A stretch of 25,188 nt of DNA. Source: Sedimentisphaerales bacterium. Its GTDB lineage: Bacteria; Planctomycetota; Phycisphaerae; Sedimentisphaerales; SG8-4. Below, in pieces: positions 14,830 to 22,080 of this stretch. Under the pieces are notes generated by a model that was not told the origin of the DNA, did not search any database, and saw only the letters and a program-made list of their open reading frames with translations. The position numbers and the translations under genes were made by a program. The first letter of the stretch is position 1. Each line of letters opens with the position of its first letter. The stretch lies in the NCBI GenBank assembly GCA_016928975.1, contig JAFGJR010000154.1:1-25188 (forward strand), given 5' to 3'.

Positions 14830-15516
14830 ATGGAGATCAGGATAGAGAGTCTCATCGAAGGCGCACGGCGGGCGCGGGGAACCGTGGTAATCATAGATGT
14901 TTTCCGGGCTTTCACGGTGGCAGCCGTGGCGCTGGCGCGTGGGGCCAGTCGGATCGTCATGGTCGCTGAGGTTGGGGAGGCGTTGCAGCTTCGGGATCGC
15001 GGCGTGGGAGAGATCTGCGTGGGCGAGGTGAACGGGATGCGGCCGGAGGGCTTCGATTTCGGCAATTCGCCTTATGAGATGATGCAGGCCTCGCTGGAGG
15101 GCAAGGTCGTCATTCAATCCACCCGCGCGGGGACAACCGGTGTCGCGGCGGCAACCCAGGCGGAGGCGGTCTATGCCGGGTCATTCGTCGTGGCGGATGC
15201 CACGGCCCAGGCCGTGCTGAGAGACAGTCCGCCGTATGTGACCCTTGTGGCGATGGGGTGGAACGCGCGGGTCCGGACGGATGAGGATGAGCAGTGTGCC
15301 TTGTACCTGCGGAACCGAATGCAGGGCCGCCGGCCCGACCCGCAGGCCGTGCGCAAGCTCGTCCTCGAAAGCGGCGAGATTGCCAAGTTCCGCGACCCGA
15401 ACCAGCCGCACTTCCACCCGCAGGACCTCGAAATCGCACTGGAGATGAACAAGTACGACTTCGCCGTTCGCATCGACGACGAGAACGGTATGCTTGTGGC
15501 GAGGCGACACGGATGA
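14830..15516 (+). CDS. comB: 2-phosphosulfolactate phosphatase (ComB family)
   Basis: 228 residues, the normal ComB length. Recognisable are the early TVVIIDVFRAFTVAAVAL (the magnesium-binding aspartate and conserved arginine), VGEVNGMRPEGFDFGNSPYE, VVIQSTRAGTTGV and VTLVAMGWNAR. ComB removes phosphate from (2R)-phospho-3-sulfolactate, a step of coenzyme M synthesis in archaea; bacterial homologues are frequent and may act in sulfolactate metabolism or on another substrate. ATG 14830 has GGAG four bases upstream. Its stop overlaps the prmC start (ATGA), so the two are translationally coupled. No other coenzyme M genes are in the window. Confidence 0.93.
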   Translation: MEIRIESLIEGARRARGTVVIIDVFRAFTVAAVALARGASRIVMVAEVGEALQLRDRGVGEICVGEVNGMRPEGFDFGNSPYEMMQASLEGKVVIQSTRAGTTGVAAATQAEAVYAGSFVVADATAQAVLRDSPPYVTLVAMGWNARVRTDEDEQCALYLRNRMQGRRPDPQAVRKLVLESGEIAKFRDPNQPHFHPQDLEIALEMNKYDFAVRIDDENGMLVARRHG

Positions 15517-16379
15517 GTGAATGGACGATTCAGAAACTCCTGAATTGGACAACGGAGTACCTGACGCAAAAAGGCGTGGACTCGCCCCGGCTCAGCGCCG
15601 AGCTGCTGTTGTCGAGCGTGCTCGAACTGAAGCGGATCGAGCTGTACACACAGTACAACCGTGTCCTCGAGGAGGAGCATTTGGCGAGACTGCGGGAGCT
15701 GGTCAAGCGAGCCGGCCGGCACGAGCCGATCGCCTACCTGGTCGGCAAAACAGAGTTCTACTCGCTGGAATTCGAGGTGACGCCCGACTGCCTGATTCCG
15801 CGCCCCGAAACCGAGCTGCTCGCGCAACGTTCCATCGAGTTTCTGCGTCAGCGTCCCGGCCCGCGCCAGGTGTGCGACCTGTGCACCGGCTGCGGCCCGA
15901 TTGCGGTCGCGGTCGCCAGGAACGTGCCTGATGCGAAGGTCATCGCCACCGACATCTCCGCCCCCGCTCTGGCGGTAGCGGCGAGGAACGTCGAGAAGCA
16001 CAAGCTCCAGGATCGCGTCGAATTGCGGCAAGGGGACCTGTTCGATCCGCTGATCGCCCAGCTCGACCAATTCGACCTGATCGTGTGCAACCCGCCCTAC
16101 GTCAGTAGCGCCGAATACGAGGAGCTGGAGAAGAACGTGAAGGACTACGAGCCCCGGATCGCCCTCTACGGAGGCGAGCAAGGTTTGGACGTCCATCGCC
16201 GAATCGCCGAGCGAGCGACCGAGTTCCTCAAAGCCGACGGCGCCCTGCTGCTGGAGATCGGCCACAAGCAAGGCCCCCCGGTACGGAAACTGCTGGAGCT
16301 AACAGGTTCATTCCAGAACATACAGACAGACAAAGACCTGAGCGCCCATGACCGCATGGTAATCGCAAAGATAACATAG
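15513..16379 (+). CDS. prmC: peptide chain release factor N5-glutamine methyltransferase
   Basis: 288 residues, typical for PrmC/HemK. The N-terminal helical domain (PRLSAELLLSSVLELKRIEL) binds the release factor. The substrate-loop motif LIPRPETELL is at 94-103, SAM motif I at 121-130, and NPPY at 193-196 (LIVCNPPYVSS), which holds the glutamine to be methylated. It methylates the GGQ glutamine of RF1 and RF2. ATG 15513 overlaps the comB stop by four bases; the longer upstream frame is rejected because homology starts here. One oddity: motif I reads DLCTGCG where DLGTGSG is usual, so a Cys replaces the first Gly. Confidence 0.95.
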   Translation: MSEWTIQKLLNWTTEYLTQKGVDSPRLSAELLLSSVLELKRIELYTQYNRVLEEEHLARLRELVKRAGRHEPIAYLVGKTEFYSLEFEVTPDCLIPRPETELLAQRSIEFLRQRPGPRQVCDLCTGCGPIAVAVARNVPDAKVIATDISAPALAVAARNVEKHKLQDRVELRQGDLFDPLIAQLDQFDLIVCNPPYVSSAEYEELEKNVKDYEPRIALYGGEQGLDVHRRIAERATEFLKADGALLLEIGHKQGPPVRKLLELTGSFQNIQTDKDLSAHDRMVIAKIT

Positions 16380-16405
16380 CACACCTTGGAGATTGCAGCC
16401 CGGCA

Positions 16406-16433
16406 TTGCTTTTGGCCGATAGCGTACTATACT
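16406..16433 (+). promoter_or_regulatory. sigma70-like promoter for the AAA/DUF4276-like operon
   Basis: TTGCTT (16406-16411) and TATACT (16428-16433) are 16 bases apart, 51 bases upstream of the AAA ATPase start codon. It suggests that the operon is expressed independently of prmC. Confidence 0.55.
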
Positions 16434-16483
16434 GGCACGAAGGCTGATCGAGAATTCGGCTAACGCCTATTCGGAGAACACCT

Positions 16484-17683
16484 ATGCTAAAGCGGTTCCG
16501 TGTCAACAACTTCAAGAGCCTCCTCAATTTCGAGTTCAGACCTACCGCCTTGAACTTGCTGGTGGGCCGGAACAATGCTGGCAAGACAAATCTGTGCTCG
16601 TCATTGCGTTTTGTAAGTCTTTCAAGTCAGACCTCCCTTGAGAGCGCTATTCTGAGCGCGGTCGGTGAGACGTGGAACTTGACAAATGTTCACGTGGCTG
16701 GGAATCACGACATGGAATTCGAGGTCGACTGTTCTCTGATCCATGAGACACAACCCCTCGATTTTTCATACAGGCTCAAACTGAACGCCCCGCCGGAATC
16801 CAGTGTCGGTCCACGAGCATTGCGCGTCGCGGAAGAGATCCTCATCGTTACAGGAGGACCATTCAAACAGATGATCCTTCTCGAGAACCGTAACCGTCAG
16901 GTTCGGATGTTGCATGAAGAAGGATTCGTCCAGAAACACCCGAATTCACCCTATTACGTGGAGACAGGTTCGCCCGAGGACGCCACAATGCTCTCTCGGT
17001 TGTACGAGTTGAAGGACAACCCACGCGCTGCCTTGTTCAAACGATATCTTGGCACCTGGCTTTACTACAGTTTCTCGACTGCTGCGCTCCGTTCGCCTGA
17101 CGTATTGCGCGATTACTCCTTGCTCCGCGATGACGGCGCCAACCTCAGCCGTGCAATGTTCACTCTCCATAATGAAAAACCGCGAGTCGAGAGAAAGATC
17201 ATCGAAATGCTCAAACCAGTCGAGCCAAACACCGACTTATTCAGCTATTCGTCGCCTGACCCCGAGCACGTGTACATGTTCCTGGAGGACGAACGAAGCC
17301 AGCGATTTGGTGCTCGCAGCATGTCGGATGGCACGTTGCGTTTTCTCGCCATGGTGTACTTGCTCGTGGTGCTTGATGAGAGATCAAGAGATGGTGCCCC
17401 AACTCCACTGATCATGATAGAGGAGCCAGAGAATGGTCTTTACGTCGGGCACCTAAAGCCATTGCTCCAACGCACTAATCATTCCGTCACCGGCGGCCAG
17501 TTCATCTTCACGACCCATAGCCCGTACTTCATCGATCTCTTCGATAGCTGTCTGGAAGGGGTCCACTTGGTAAAACCTGGTGTGCCCTCCTCGGAAATCA
17601 AGATGATTGATATCTGTAAGACAAGAGAGCTACTGAAAGAAATGTCCCTCGGCGAAATGCACTTCAGGGAGATGCTGGGATGA
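16484..17683 (+). CDS. AAA family ATPase (AAA15/OLD-like), candidate defence ATPase
   Basis: 399 residues. The N-terminus LKRFRVNNFKSLLNFEFRPT is typical of RecF/OLD-like ATPases. Walker A is GRNNAGKTN (28-36); the ABC-type signature is MSDGTLRFLAMVYLL (280-294); Walker B is PLIMIEEPENGL (308-319); the H-loop is FTTHSPYFID (342-351). There is no long coiled-coil arm, so it resembles the compact AAA15-type ATPases of defence operons rather than SMC proteins. GGAG lies seven bases before ATG 16484. The stop overlaps the next gene's start by four bases (ATGA, 17680-17683). GC is moderate (32 of 60 bases from 17461), below prmC and uvrC. It likely powers or senses for the downstream partner; the target is unknown. 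Confidence 0.9.
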   Translation: MLKRFRVNNFKSLLNFEFRPTALNLLVGRNNAGKTNLCSSLRFVSLSSQTSLESAILSAVGETWNLTNVHVAGNHDMEFEVDCSLIHETQPLDFSYRLKLNAPPESSVGPRALRVAEEILIVTGGPFKQMILLENRNRQVRMLHEEGFVQKHPNSPYYVETGSPEDATMLSRLYELKDNPRAALFKRYLGTWLYYSFSTAALRSPDVLRDYSLLRDDGANLSRAMFTLHNEKPRVERKIIEMLKPVEPNTDLFSYSSPDPEHVYMFLEDERSQRFGARSMSDGTLRFLAMVYLLVVLDERSRDGAPTPLIMIEEPENGLYVGHLKPLLQRTNHSVTGGQFIFTTHSPYFIDLFDSCLEGVHLVKPGVPSSEIKMIDICKTRELLKEMSLGEMHFREMLG

Positions 17684-18249
17684 AGATCGGTTACTGTGTG
17701 GAGGGAAGTACCGACAGGGCGATGCTGGTTGGGCTCAACCAGCGGTGGTGCCCTCATACCCAACTGATCGAGGGGGCATTTCGCGGCACATCGGGACTCA
17801 GCCAGCGCCGTGAGATACCCAAGGTCTGCATTGAGTTGGTCGCTAAGGGTGCAGAGTTAATCGTCTTCCTGCGTGACGCGAACAAAGAGAACTGGCGAGA
17901 AGTCCTCATGGCCTATGAAGGGGACTGCCGACCCGAACACATGCACGTCACCGTCTTTGGCGTATGCGACCGGAATATCGAGTGCTGGCTGTGCGCCGAC
18001 GCGGACTGGATTGCGAAGGAGACGGGACACCAGCCAGACGAGTTCCGTGTGCCGGATCCCAAGAAGGCCTTTGAAAAGGCAATGCAAATCACTGGCTTTG
18101 ATCGGAAAGAGCAGGAAATCGCCTCGCTCGTTCGGAACGCCCCTCTGAAGAGTTGGCTCACGAATTCCTCCTTCAAGGAGTTCTATGAGCGGGTTTGGGA
18201 CAAGAGCAAAGAGAACGGCTGCAAGATCGAGAATCTCCAGGAGTCCTGA
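17680..18249 (+). CDS. DUF4276-like / Toprim-like protein, partner of the AAA ATPase
   Basis: 189 residues. MKIGYCVEGSTDRAMLVGLN has the glutamate of a Toprim-like first strand (VEG.TD). ELIVFLRDANKENWREVL supplies an acidic strand end, and VFGVCDRNIECWLCADADWI matches the 'ELEAWLLAD' segment of DUF4276 proteins. A helical tail (AFEKAMQITGF, LKSWLTNSSFKEFYERVW) follows. DUF4276 and related Toprim-fold proteins are usually encoded right after an AAA ATPase and are thought to be nucleases in defence-type systems. Start ATG 17680 overlaps the ATPase stop, so the two are coupled. Family assignment is moderate; nuclease activity is inferred. Confidence 0.78.
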   Translation: MKIGYCVEGSTDRAMLVGLNQRWCPHTQLIEGAFRGTSGLSQRREIPKVCIELVAKGAELIVFLRDANKENWREVLMAYEGDCRPEHMHVTVFGVCDRNIECWLCADADWIAKETGHQPDEFRVPDPKKAFEKAMQITGFDRKEQEIASLVRNAPLKSWLTNSSFKEFYERVWDKSKENGCKIENLQES

Positions 18250-18293
18250 AACAACACCAACGAGCGTCAAGGAAGCGGTGAAACAAACGCGAG

Positions 18294-18821
18294 TCAGTAC
18301 GATATGACCGCGTGGAGGTTGTGGCTGGCCAGGCGTTTTCGGCCGTGGAGGGCTTTGAGCTCGATGAGACAGGTGATGCCGATGACCTTGCCACCGACCT
18401 TCTCCACGAGCTGGCAGGCGGCGCGCATGGTGCCGCCGGTGGCCAAGAGATCGTCCACCATGAGGACCTTGGCGCCGGGGCGCAGGGCGTCGCGGTGCAT
18501 CTCGAGGGTGTCCACGCCGTATTCGAGCTCGTACGTCGCACTCTCGGTCTGGAAAGGCAGCTTGCCTTCCTTCCGAATCGGCACGAAACCGGCGCGAAGC
18601 CTGGCGGCGACTGCAGCGCCAAAGATGAAGCCGCGAGCCTCGACGGCGGCCACATACTCGATGCTCGCGCTCTCGAACGGCGCGCAGATCGCGTCGATAG
18701 CAGCCGGGAAGGCCTGGGGATCGGCCAGTAGCGGCGTGATATCCCGGAACAGAATCCCCTTCTTCGGCCAATCCGGGATGTCGCGGATGTACTTGGATAA
18801 CACGATCTGCTCAGTCGTCAT
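18294..18821 (-). CDS. apt: adenine phosphoribosyltransferase
   Basis: 175 residues, the usual Apt length. IRDIPDWPKKGILFRDITPL is the hallmark N-terminus, VAAVEARGFIFGAAVA the second conserved block, and VLMVDDLLATGGT (119-131) the PRPP-binding loop. It salvages adenine to AMP using PRPP in the cytoplasm. GGAGA lies four bases before ATG 18821. The gene converges with the DUF4276-like gene (44 bp gap) and diverges from uvrC. Confidence 0.96.
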   Translation of the reverse strand: MTTEQIVLSKYIRDIPDWPKKGILFRDITPLLADPQAFPAAIDAICAPFESASIEYVAAVEARGFIFGAAVAARLRAGFVPIRKEGKLPFQTESATYELEYGVDTLEMHRDALRPGAKVLMVDDLLATGGTMRAACQLVEKVGGKVIGITCLIELKALHGRKRLASHNLHAVISY

Positions 18822-19103
18822 CGGCTCTCCTTGCGTGATTCAGATTCTTCAGGTCATGAGGCAAAACAAGTCCCAGGTCAACCGCCATTTTCTGCGAACG
18901 CGAGTCGCGATGCAAGCACGATATCCAGGACGTGTGCTTGATCCCCCCGGTCGCGCTGCCGATATACGTCCAGGCAGACCCAGATCGTTGCGCAGGTATC
19001 GGACGGGGTTGGAGGCCAAACCCTTTTCCCGCCGCATGTGTATGACTACAATGGACCTGCGACAAGGAAGGAGACGTTCTGAGCAGTATCGAAGACAGGG
19101 TCC

Positions 19104-20540
19104 ATGACGGATAACGGTGACAACGACAGGCTTGAGGCAATCCGGCAGCGGATCAAGGAGTTGCCGACCGGGCCAGGCGTGTATTTCATGAAGGGCGCCG
19201 ATGAGGTCGTCCTCTACATCGGCAGGGCGAAGAATCTGCGCGCCCGCGTTTCAAGCTATTTTCAGCCGTCGAGCAATCTGGAGGCCTCGCGAGGCCCGCA
19301 CATCGTCGAGATGGTCGCCAAGGTGCAGTCGGTCGATTGCCTGGAGACGGAGTCGGAGGTGGACGCGATGTTGAAGGAGGCCCGGCTGATCAAGGACATC
19401 CGGCCGCCCTACAACATGGACCTGACGGACGACAAGACCTTCCCCTATCTGGAGATCACGACGCGCGAGGACTTCCCTGGCGTGTACATCACCCGCAAGC
19501 CGAAACACAGCGGCACACGCCTGTTCGGCCCCTTCGCCAGTCCGAGCGACCTGCGGGCCGTGCTGGTCGAGTTACAGAAGATCTTCCAATTCCGGACATG
19601 CCGTCTGGAGATCCGCGAGGACGATCCGAAGCGCCCGTTCTTCCGGCCCTGCCTGCTCTATCACATCCGGCAGTGCACCGCCCCGTGCGGCGCCCGCATC
19701 GCAAAGGCGGAATACCGCCAGAGCATCCGCGACCTGGTTCGCTTCCTCCGCTCCAAGCGCTCCACCGTGCTGCGAGAGCTGCGCACACAGATGGACCAGG
19801 CCTCCAGGAGCTTCGAGTACGAGAAGGCCGCGATGTTCCGCGACCGCATCCGGCTGATCGAGAGCCTCGACGATCGCGGCACGCTGGACGAGCACGTGCA
19901 GCCGGAGGTCTTCGCCGCCGACCCCACCGAGGCGCTCGTCAGGCTCCGCGACATCCTCCAGACCCCCGACCAGGTCCGTATCATTGAAGGGATCGACATC
20001 GCCAACATCAGTGGCGCCGAGGCGGTCGGCTCCTTGGTCAGGTTCATCGACGGCCGGCCCTTCAAGAGCGGCTACCGCCGATTCCGAATTCGCTCCGTCA
20101 AAGGCATCGACGATTATGCGATGATCGCCGAGGTCGTCCGGCGGCGATACAAGCACGCCCTTCGCGGCGAGGAGCTCTGGCCGGACCTGATCCTCATCGA
20201 CGGCGGGCTCGGCCACCTCAGGGCCGCCGAGGCCGCCTTCCAGCAGATGATCACCGACGCCATGACTCATGTAGCCCAACCGCCCTCGGCTGGGTCCACC
20301 CCCGAGTGCGGGGGTGTTACATGGGACGAGGCGAACGTGGAGGTGCCGCATACCAGGATCGCCTCCATCGCCAAGCGGGAAGAAGACATCTACCTGCAAG
20401 GCAGCTCGCAACCGTTGAAGCTGCCGGCCCACTCGCCCGTCCGAAAGCTGCTCCAATACGTCCGTGACGAGGCCCACCGCTTCGCTCAGCACTACCATCA
20501 CATCCTCCGCGACAAGAGGATGCTCAACGAAACCCGCTGA
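19104..20540 (+). CDS. uvrC: UvrABC system protein C, short form with an in-frame repeat insertion
   Basis: 478 residues against about 600 in E. coli. The GIY-YIG domain (22-100) has GPGVYFMKGADEVVLYIGRA. Four cysteines (C166, C183, C191, C195) match the iron-sulfur site. A UVR motif is near 225-255 (RSFEYEKAAMFRDRIRLIE). The RNase H-like nuclease domain has D298 (GIDIAN), D366 (LILIDGG) and late histidines (DEAHRFAQHYHH). The C-terminal helix-hairpin-helix domain is missing, as in several planctomycete UvrCs. Residues 389-417 (HVAQPPSAGSTPECGGVTWD on to VPHT) are foreign: they are encoded by a repeat also found at 25104-25188, and removing them joins QMITDAMT to RIASIAKREEDIYL as in normal UvrC. 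UvrC makes the dual incisions in nucleotide excision repair. ATG 19104 follows an in-frame stop. Confidence 0.95.
   Translation: MTDNGDNDRLEAIRQRIKELPTGPGVYFMKGADEVVLYIGRAKNLRARVSSYFQPSSNLEASRGPHIVEMVAKVQSVDCLETESEVDAMLKEARLIKDIRPPYNMDLTDDKTFPYLEITTREDFPGVYITRKPKHSGTRLFGPFASPSDLRAVLVELQKIFQFRTCRLEIREDDPKRPFFRPCLLYHIRQCTAPCGARIAKAEYRQSIRDLVRFLRSKRSTVLRELRTQMDQASRSFEYEKAAMFRDRIRLIESLDDRGTLDEHVQPEVFAADPTEALVRLRDILQTPDQVRIIEGIDIANISGAEAVGSLVRFIDGRPFKSGYRRFRIRSVKGIDDYAMIAEVVRRRYKHALRGEELWPDLILIDGGLGHLRAAEAAFQQMITDAMTHVAQPPSAGSTPECGGVTWDEANVEVPHTRIASIAKREEDIYLQGSSQPLKLPAHSPVRKLLQYVRDEAHRFAQHYHHILRDKRMLNETR
20268..20354 (+). repeat. 87-bp repeat element inserted in frame within uvrC
   Basis: The segment from 20268 to 20354 encodes 29 extra residues in UvrC. 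From 20280 on it matches the repeat at 25104-25188 with 3 mismatches in 76 bases and one 9-base gap. It holds a hairpin: CACCCCCG (20297-20304), loop AGTG, CGGGGGTG (20309-20316). The length is a multiple of three and no stop is introduced in the uvrC frame. Confidence 0.85.
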
Positions 20541-20579
20541 CGTGGCCAGGGCGTCCCGCCCTTGCGTCGGCTCAGCCGG

Positions 20580-20602
20580 CCGGTGCAGGCCAGGCCGAGC
20601 AC
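20580..20602. repeat. dispersed 23-bp repeat, copy 1
   Basis: CCGGTGCAGGCCAGGC followed by [C/A]GAGCAC occurs here and at 21494-21516 with one mismatch. The preceding AGGGCG-TCC-CGCCCT hairpin (20548-20562) just after the uvrC stop has no T run and looks like part of a GC-rich repeat rather than a clear terminator. Confidence 0.6.
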
Positions 20603-20721
20603 GCCCGGCAGCGCCTCGCCGGGAACCGCAACCGGTGTCGGTCTGATCGATCAAACCGAGGCTGGGAATCGCCATCCGGCCAACCGCGACGCCAAGAAAT
20701 GCTATCCAGGGCCAGTACAAC

Positions 20722-20730
20722 TGGTATAAT
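20722..20730 (+). promoter_or_regulatory. extended -10 promoter for the PIN-domain module
   Basis: TGGTATAAT is a perfect -10 hexamer with a TG extension; no good -35 is visible. Initiation near 20737 would leave a leader of under 20 bases before ATG 20755. Confidence 0.55.
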
Positions 20731-20754
20731 GAACCTGTGTCAAGCAGGGGCAAT

Positions 20755-21246
20755 ATGAAACCGATGCGCATCTATCTCGATACGTCAGTGCTTGGCGGGT
20801 GCTTCGATGAGGAGTTCCGGGACGCCAGCCGGCAGTTCCTGAAGACGGCGTATCGTCAGCAGATCACCCCTCTGATCTCGGAGATTCTCTTGCGGGAGTT
20901 GGCCGAGGCCCCGCGCAACGTCAGGAATCTGCTTTCTCGCATGATGCTCGCGGATTTGGAGCGTCTGGAGGTGTCAGACGATGCGGTGGAGCTTCACGAT
21001 GCATACCTCGCGGCCGCTATCGTTTCGGCTCGACATGCCGACGATGCCCTGCACGTCGCCCTGGCCACAGTCGCACGTGCCGACGTCCTCGTCTCATGGA
21101 ATTTCAAACACCTGGTGAATCCCGCCCGGATTCGCGCCTTCAACGGTGTCAATACTTCGCGGGGCTACGGCCCTATTATCATTATGACCCCTTCTGACAT
21201 CGTCAGCTTGCTGGAGGAAACCGATGAAACCTCGGAAGACCTTTGA
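20755..21246 (+). CDS. PIN-domain protein, probable VapC-like toxin
   Basis: 163 residues from ATG 20755 (AGGGG four bases upstream); GTG 20737 would add six residues. The PIN fold shows MRIYLDTSVLGGCFD with D9, ISEILLRELAEAP with acidic E48/E51, ARHADDALHVALATVARAD with D96/D97, and VLVSWNFKHLVN with D110 before it. These are positioned like the metal-binding acidic residues of PIN ribonucleases. This subfamily (LDTSVLGG, SWNFKHL) is typically encoded just upstream of a small protein of the kind found at 21224. The two overlap by 23 bases. Probably a toxin-type RNase; activity inferred. Confidence 0.88.
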   Translation: MKPMRIYLDTSVLGGCFDEEFRDASRQFLKTAYRQQITPLISEILLRELAEAPRNVRNLLSRMMLADLERLEVSDDAVELHDAYLAAAIVSARHADDALHVALATVARADVLVSWNFKHLVNPARIRAFNGVNTSRGYGPIIIMTPSDIVSLLEETDETSEDL

Positions 21247-21427
21247 TTGCGTCGAAATGAAACATAAGATTCAGGACAAGATCTACGAGGAGACCAAGAA
21301 CCTCAGTCGAGAAGAATTGATTGCGTACTTCCGACGCCATGCCCAGACGGGACCGTTCGCGCAGTTGTGGAGGAAGTCGCCGAAGCCCAAACGCCCCGTG
21401 ACCTCAAGGCAACGACAGAAGTTGTGA
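21224..21427 (+). CDS. small partner protein of the PIN-domain toxin (putative antitoxin)
   Basis: 67 residues: MKPRKTFDCVEMKHKIQDKI, then YEETKNLSREELIAYFRRHA and a basic tail RPVTSRQRQKL. The KTFDCVEMK...IYEE.K..S.EE.IAYFR pattern is shared by small proteins encoded immediately after PIN genes of the LDTSVLGG type. GGAGG lies six bases before ATG 21224, inside the PIN gene. No DNA-binding fold is recognisable, so the antitoxin role rests on the conserved pairing. Confidence 0.82.
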   Translation: MKPRKTFDCVEMKHKIQDKIYEETKNLSREELIAYFRRHAQTGPFAQLWRKSPKPKRPVTSRQRQKL

Positions 21428-21493
21428 TTGGCGATCCTATGGATCAATTCCTGTCGGCGCGCCAGGGTGAATGACGGGCGTCGCCGGAGCCAG

Positions 21494-21516
21494 CCGGTGC
21501 AGGCCAGGCAGAGCAC
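21494..21516. repeat. dispersed 23-bp repeat, copy 2
   Basis: One mismatch from the copy at 20580-20602, same orientation. The two copies bracket the PIN-domain module about 0.9 kb apart. Confidence 0.6.
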
Positions 21517-21524
21517 TGGCCCAT

Positions 21525-21546
21525 ATTCCAGTATTCCACCATTCCA
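21525..21546. repeat. short ATTCCA periodic repeat
   Basis: ATTCCA occurs at 21525, 21533 and 21541, exactly 8 bases apart. It resembles ATTCCAGT-type intergenic microrepeats of planctomycetes. Confidence 0.5.
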
Positions 21547-21583
21547 ACGACCCGGAGTGCCCGGTTTTCGGATGGGAATTTGC

Positions 21584-21613
21584 TTGACGTTGGGGATGGC
21601 GCAGTGCTACAAT
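21584..21613 (+). promoter_or_regulatory. sigma70-like promoter upstream of the LamG protein gene
   Basis: TTGACG (21584-21589) and TACAAT (21608-21613) are 18 bases apart, close to consensus. Transcription would start near 21620, about 460 bases before the next start codon at 22081. Confidence 0.6.
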
Positions 21614-21619
21614 CGCGGA

Positions 21620-22080
21620 AACGGTGGGCCGCTGAGCATTGTCCCCCGCGAGGAGTCTTGAGCTCTGCTTGCAGGACACATGTCCTCATGTCATGATTGT
21701 GGTTCTCGGAGGGACACAGCGACCGATAGGGTACGGCGCCTCACAGTACCGCCGCGCTTCGTATGGCGCAGCGAGCCATCGCGTGCGTCCGACGCGTGGA
21801 CAATGGTGAGGCGGGAGGGTCTTGGGTGCAGCGTCATTCGTGTCGTTGTGCCGACTCTTGCTGCGCAGTCCGCAAGGCCGGCGACAGCTTGGAGCGTTGG
21901 TCTTCGGGTTGCAGCTATGACGGGTTGCTGGGCCGCCATCGACCGCCCGGACCCTATCCCGACGGCGCCCCACCATCATGCTCTACCTTCCCCCGCTTGT
22001 TCCCGCCATCGCGAACAAGATCGCGATGTCCTCACATGTGCCAAACTCCACAGCGGCGTCCTTTCTGAAGGGGTGAAAAA
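21620..22080 (+). other. long presumed 5' leader, no supported gene
   Basis: About 460 bases between the promoter-like site and the LamG gene. Short open frames exist on both strands but lack start signals. A perfect 8-bp hairpin, CATCGCGA-ACAAGA-TCGCGATG (22007-22028), lies 52 bases before the start codon. No known riboswitch class was recognised. GAAGGGGTG at 22067-22075 is the ribosome site for ATG 22081. Confidence 0.45.

Noticed and set aside
20548..20562. Terminator after uvrC
   Set aside because: Six-pair GC stem without a T tract, embedded in a GC-rich repeat.
19572..20771. 399-codon minus-strand open frame
   Set aside because: Antisense of uvrC and the sequence after it; no domain.
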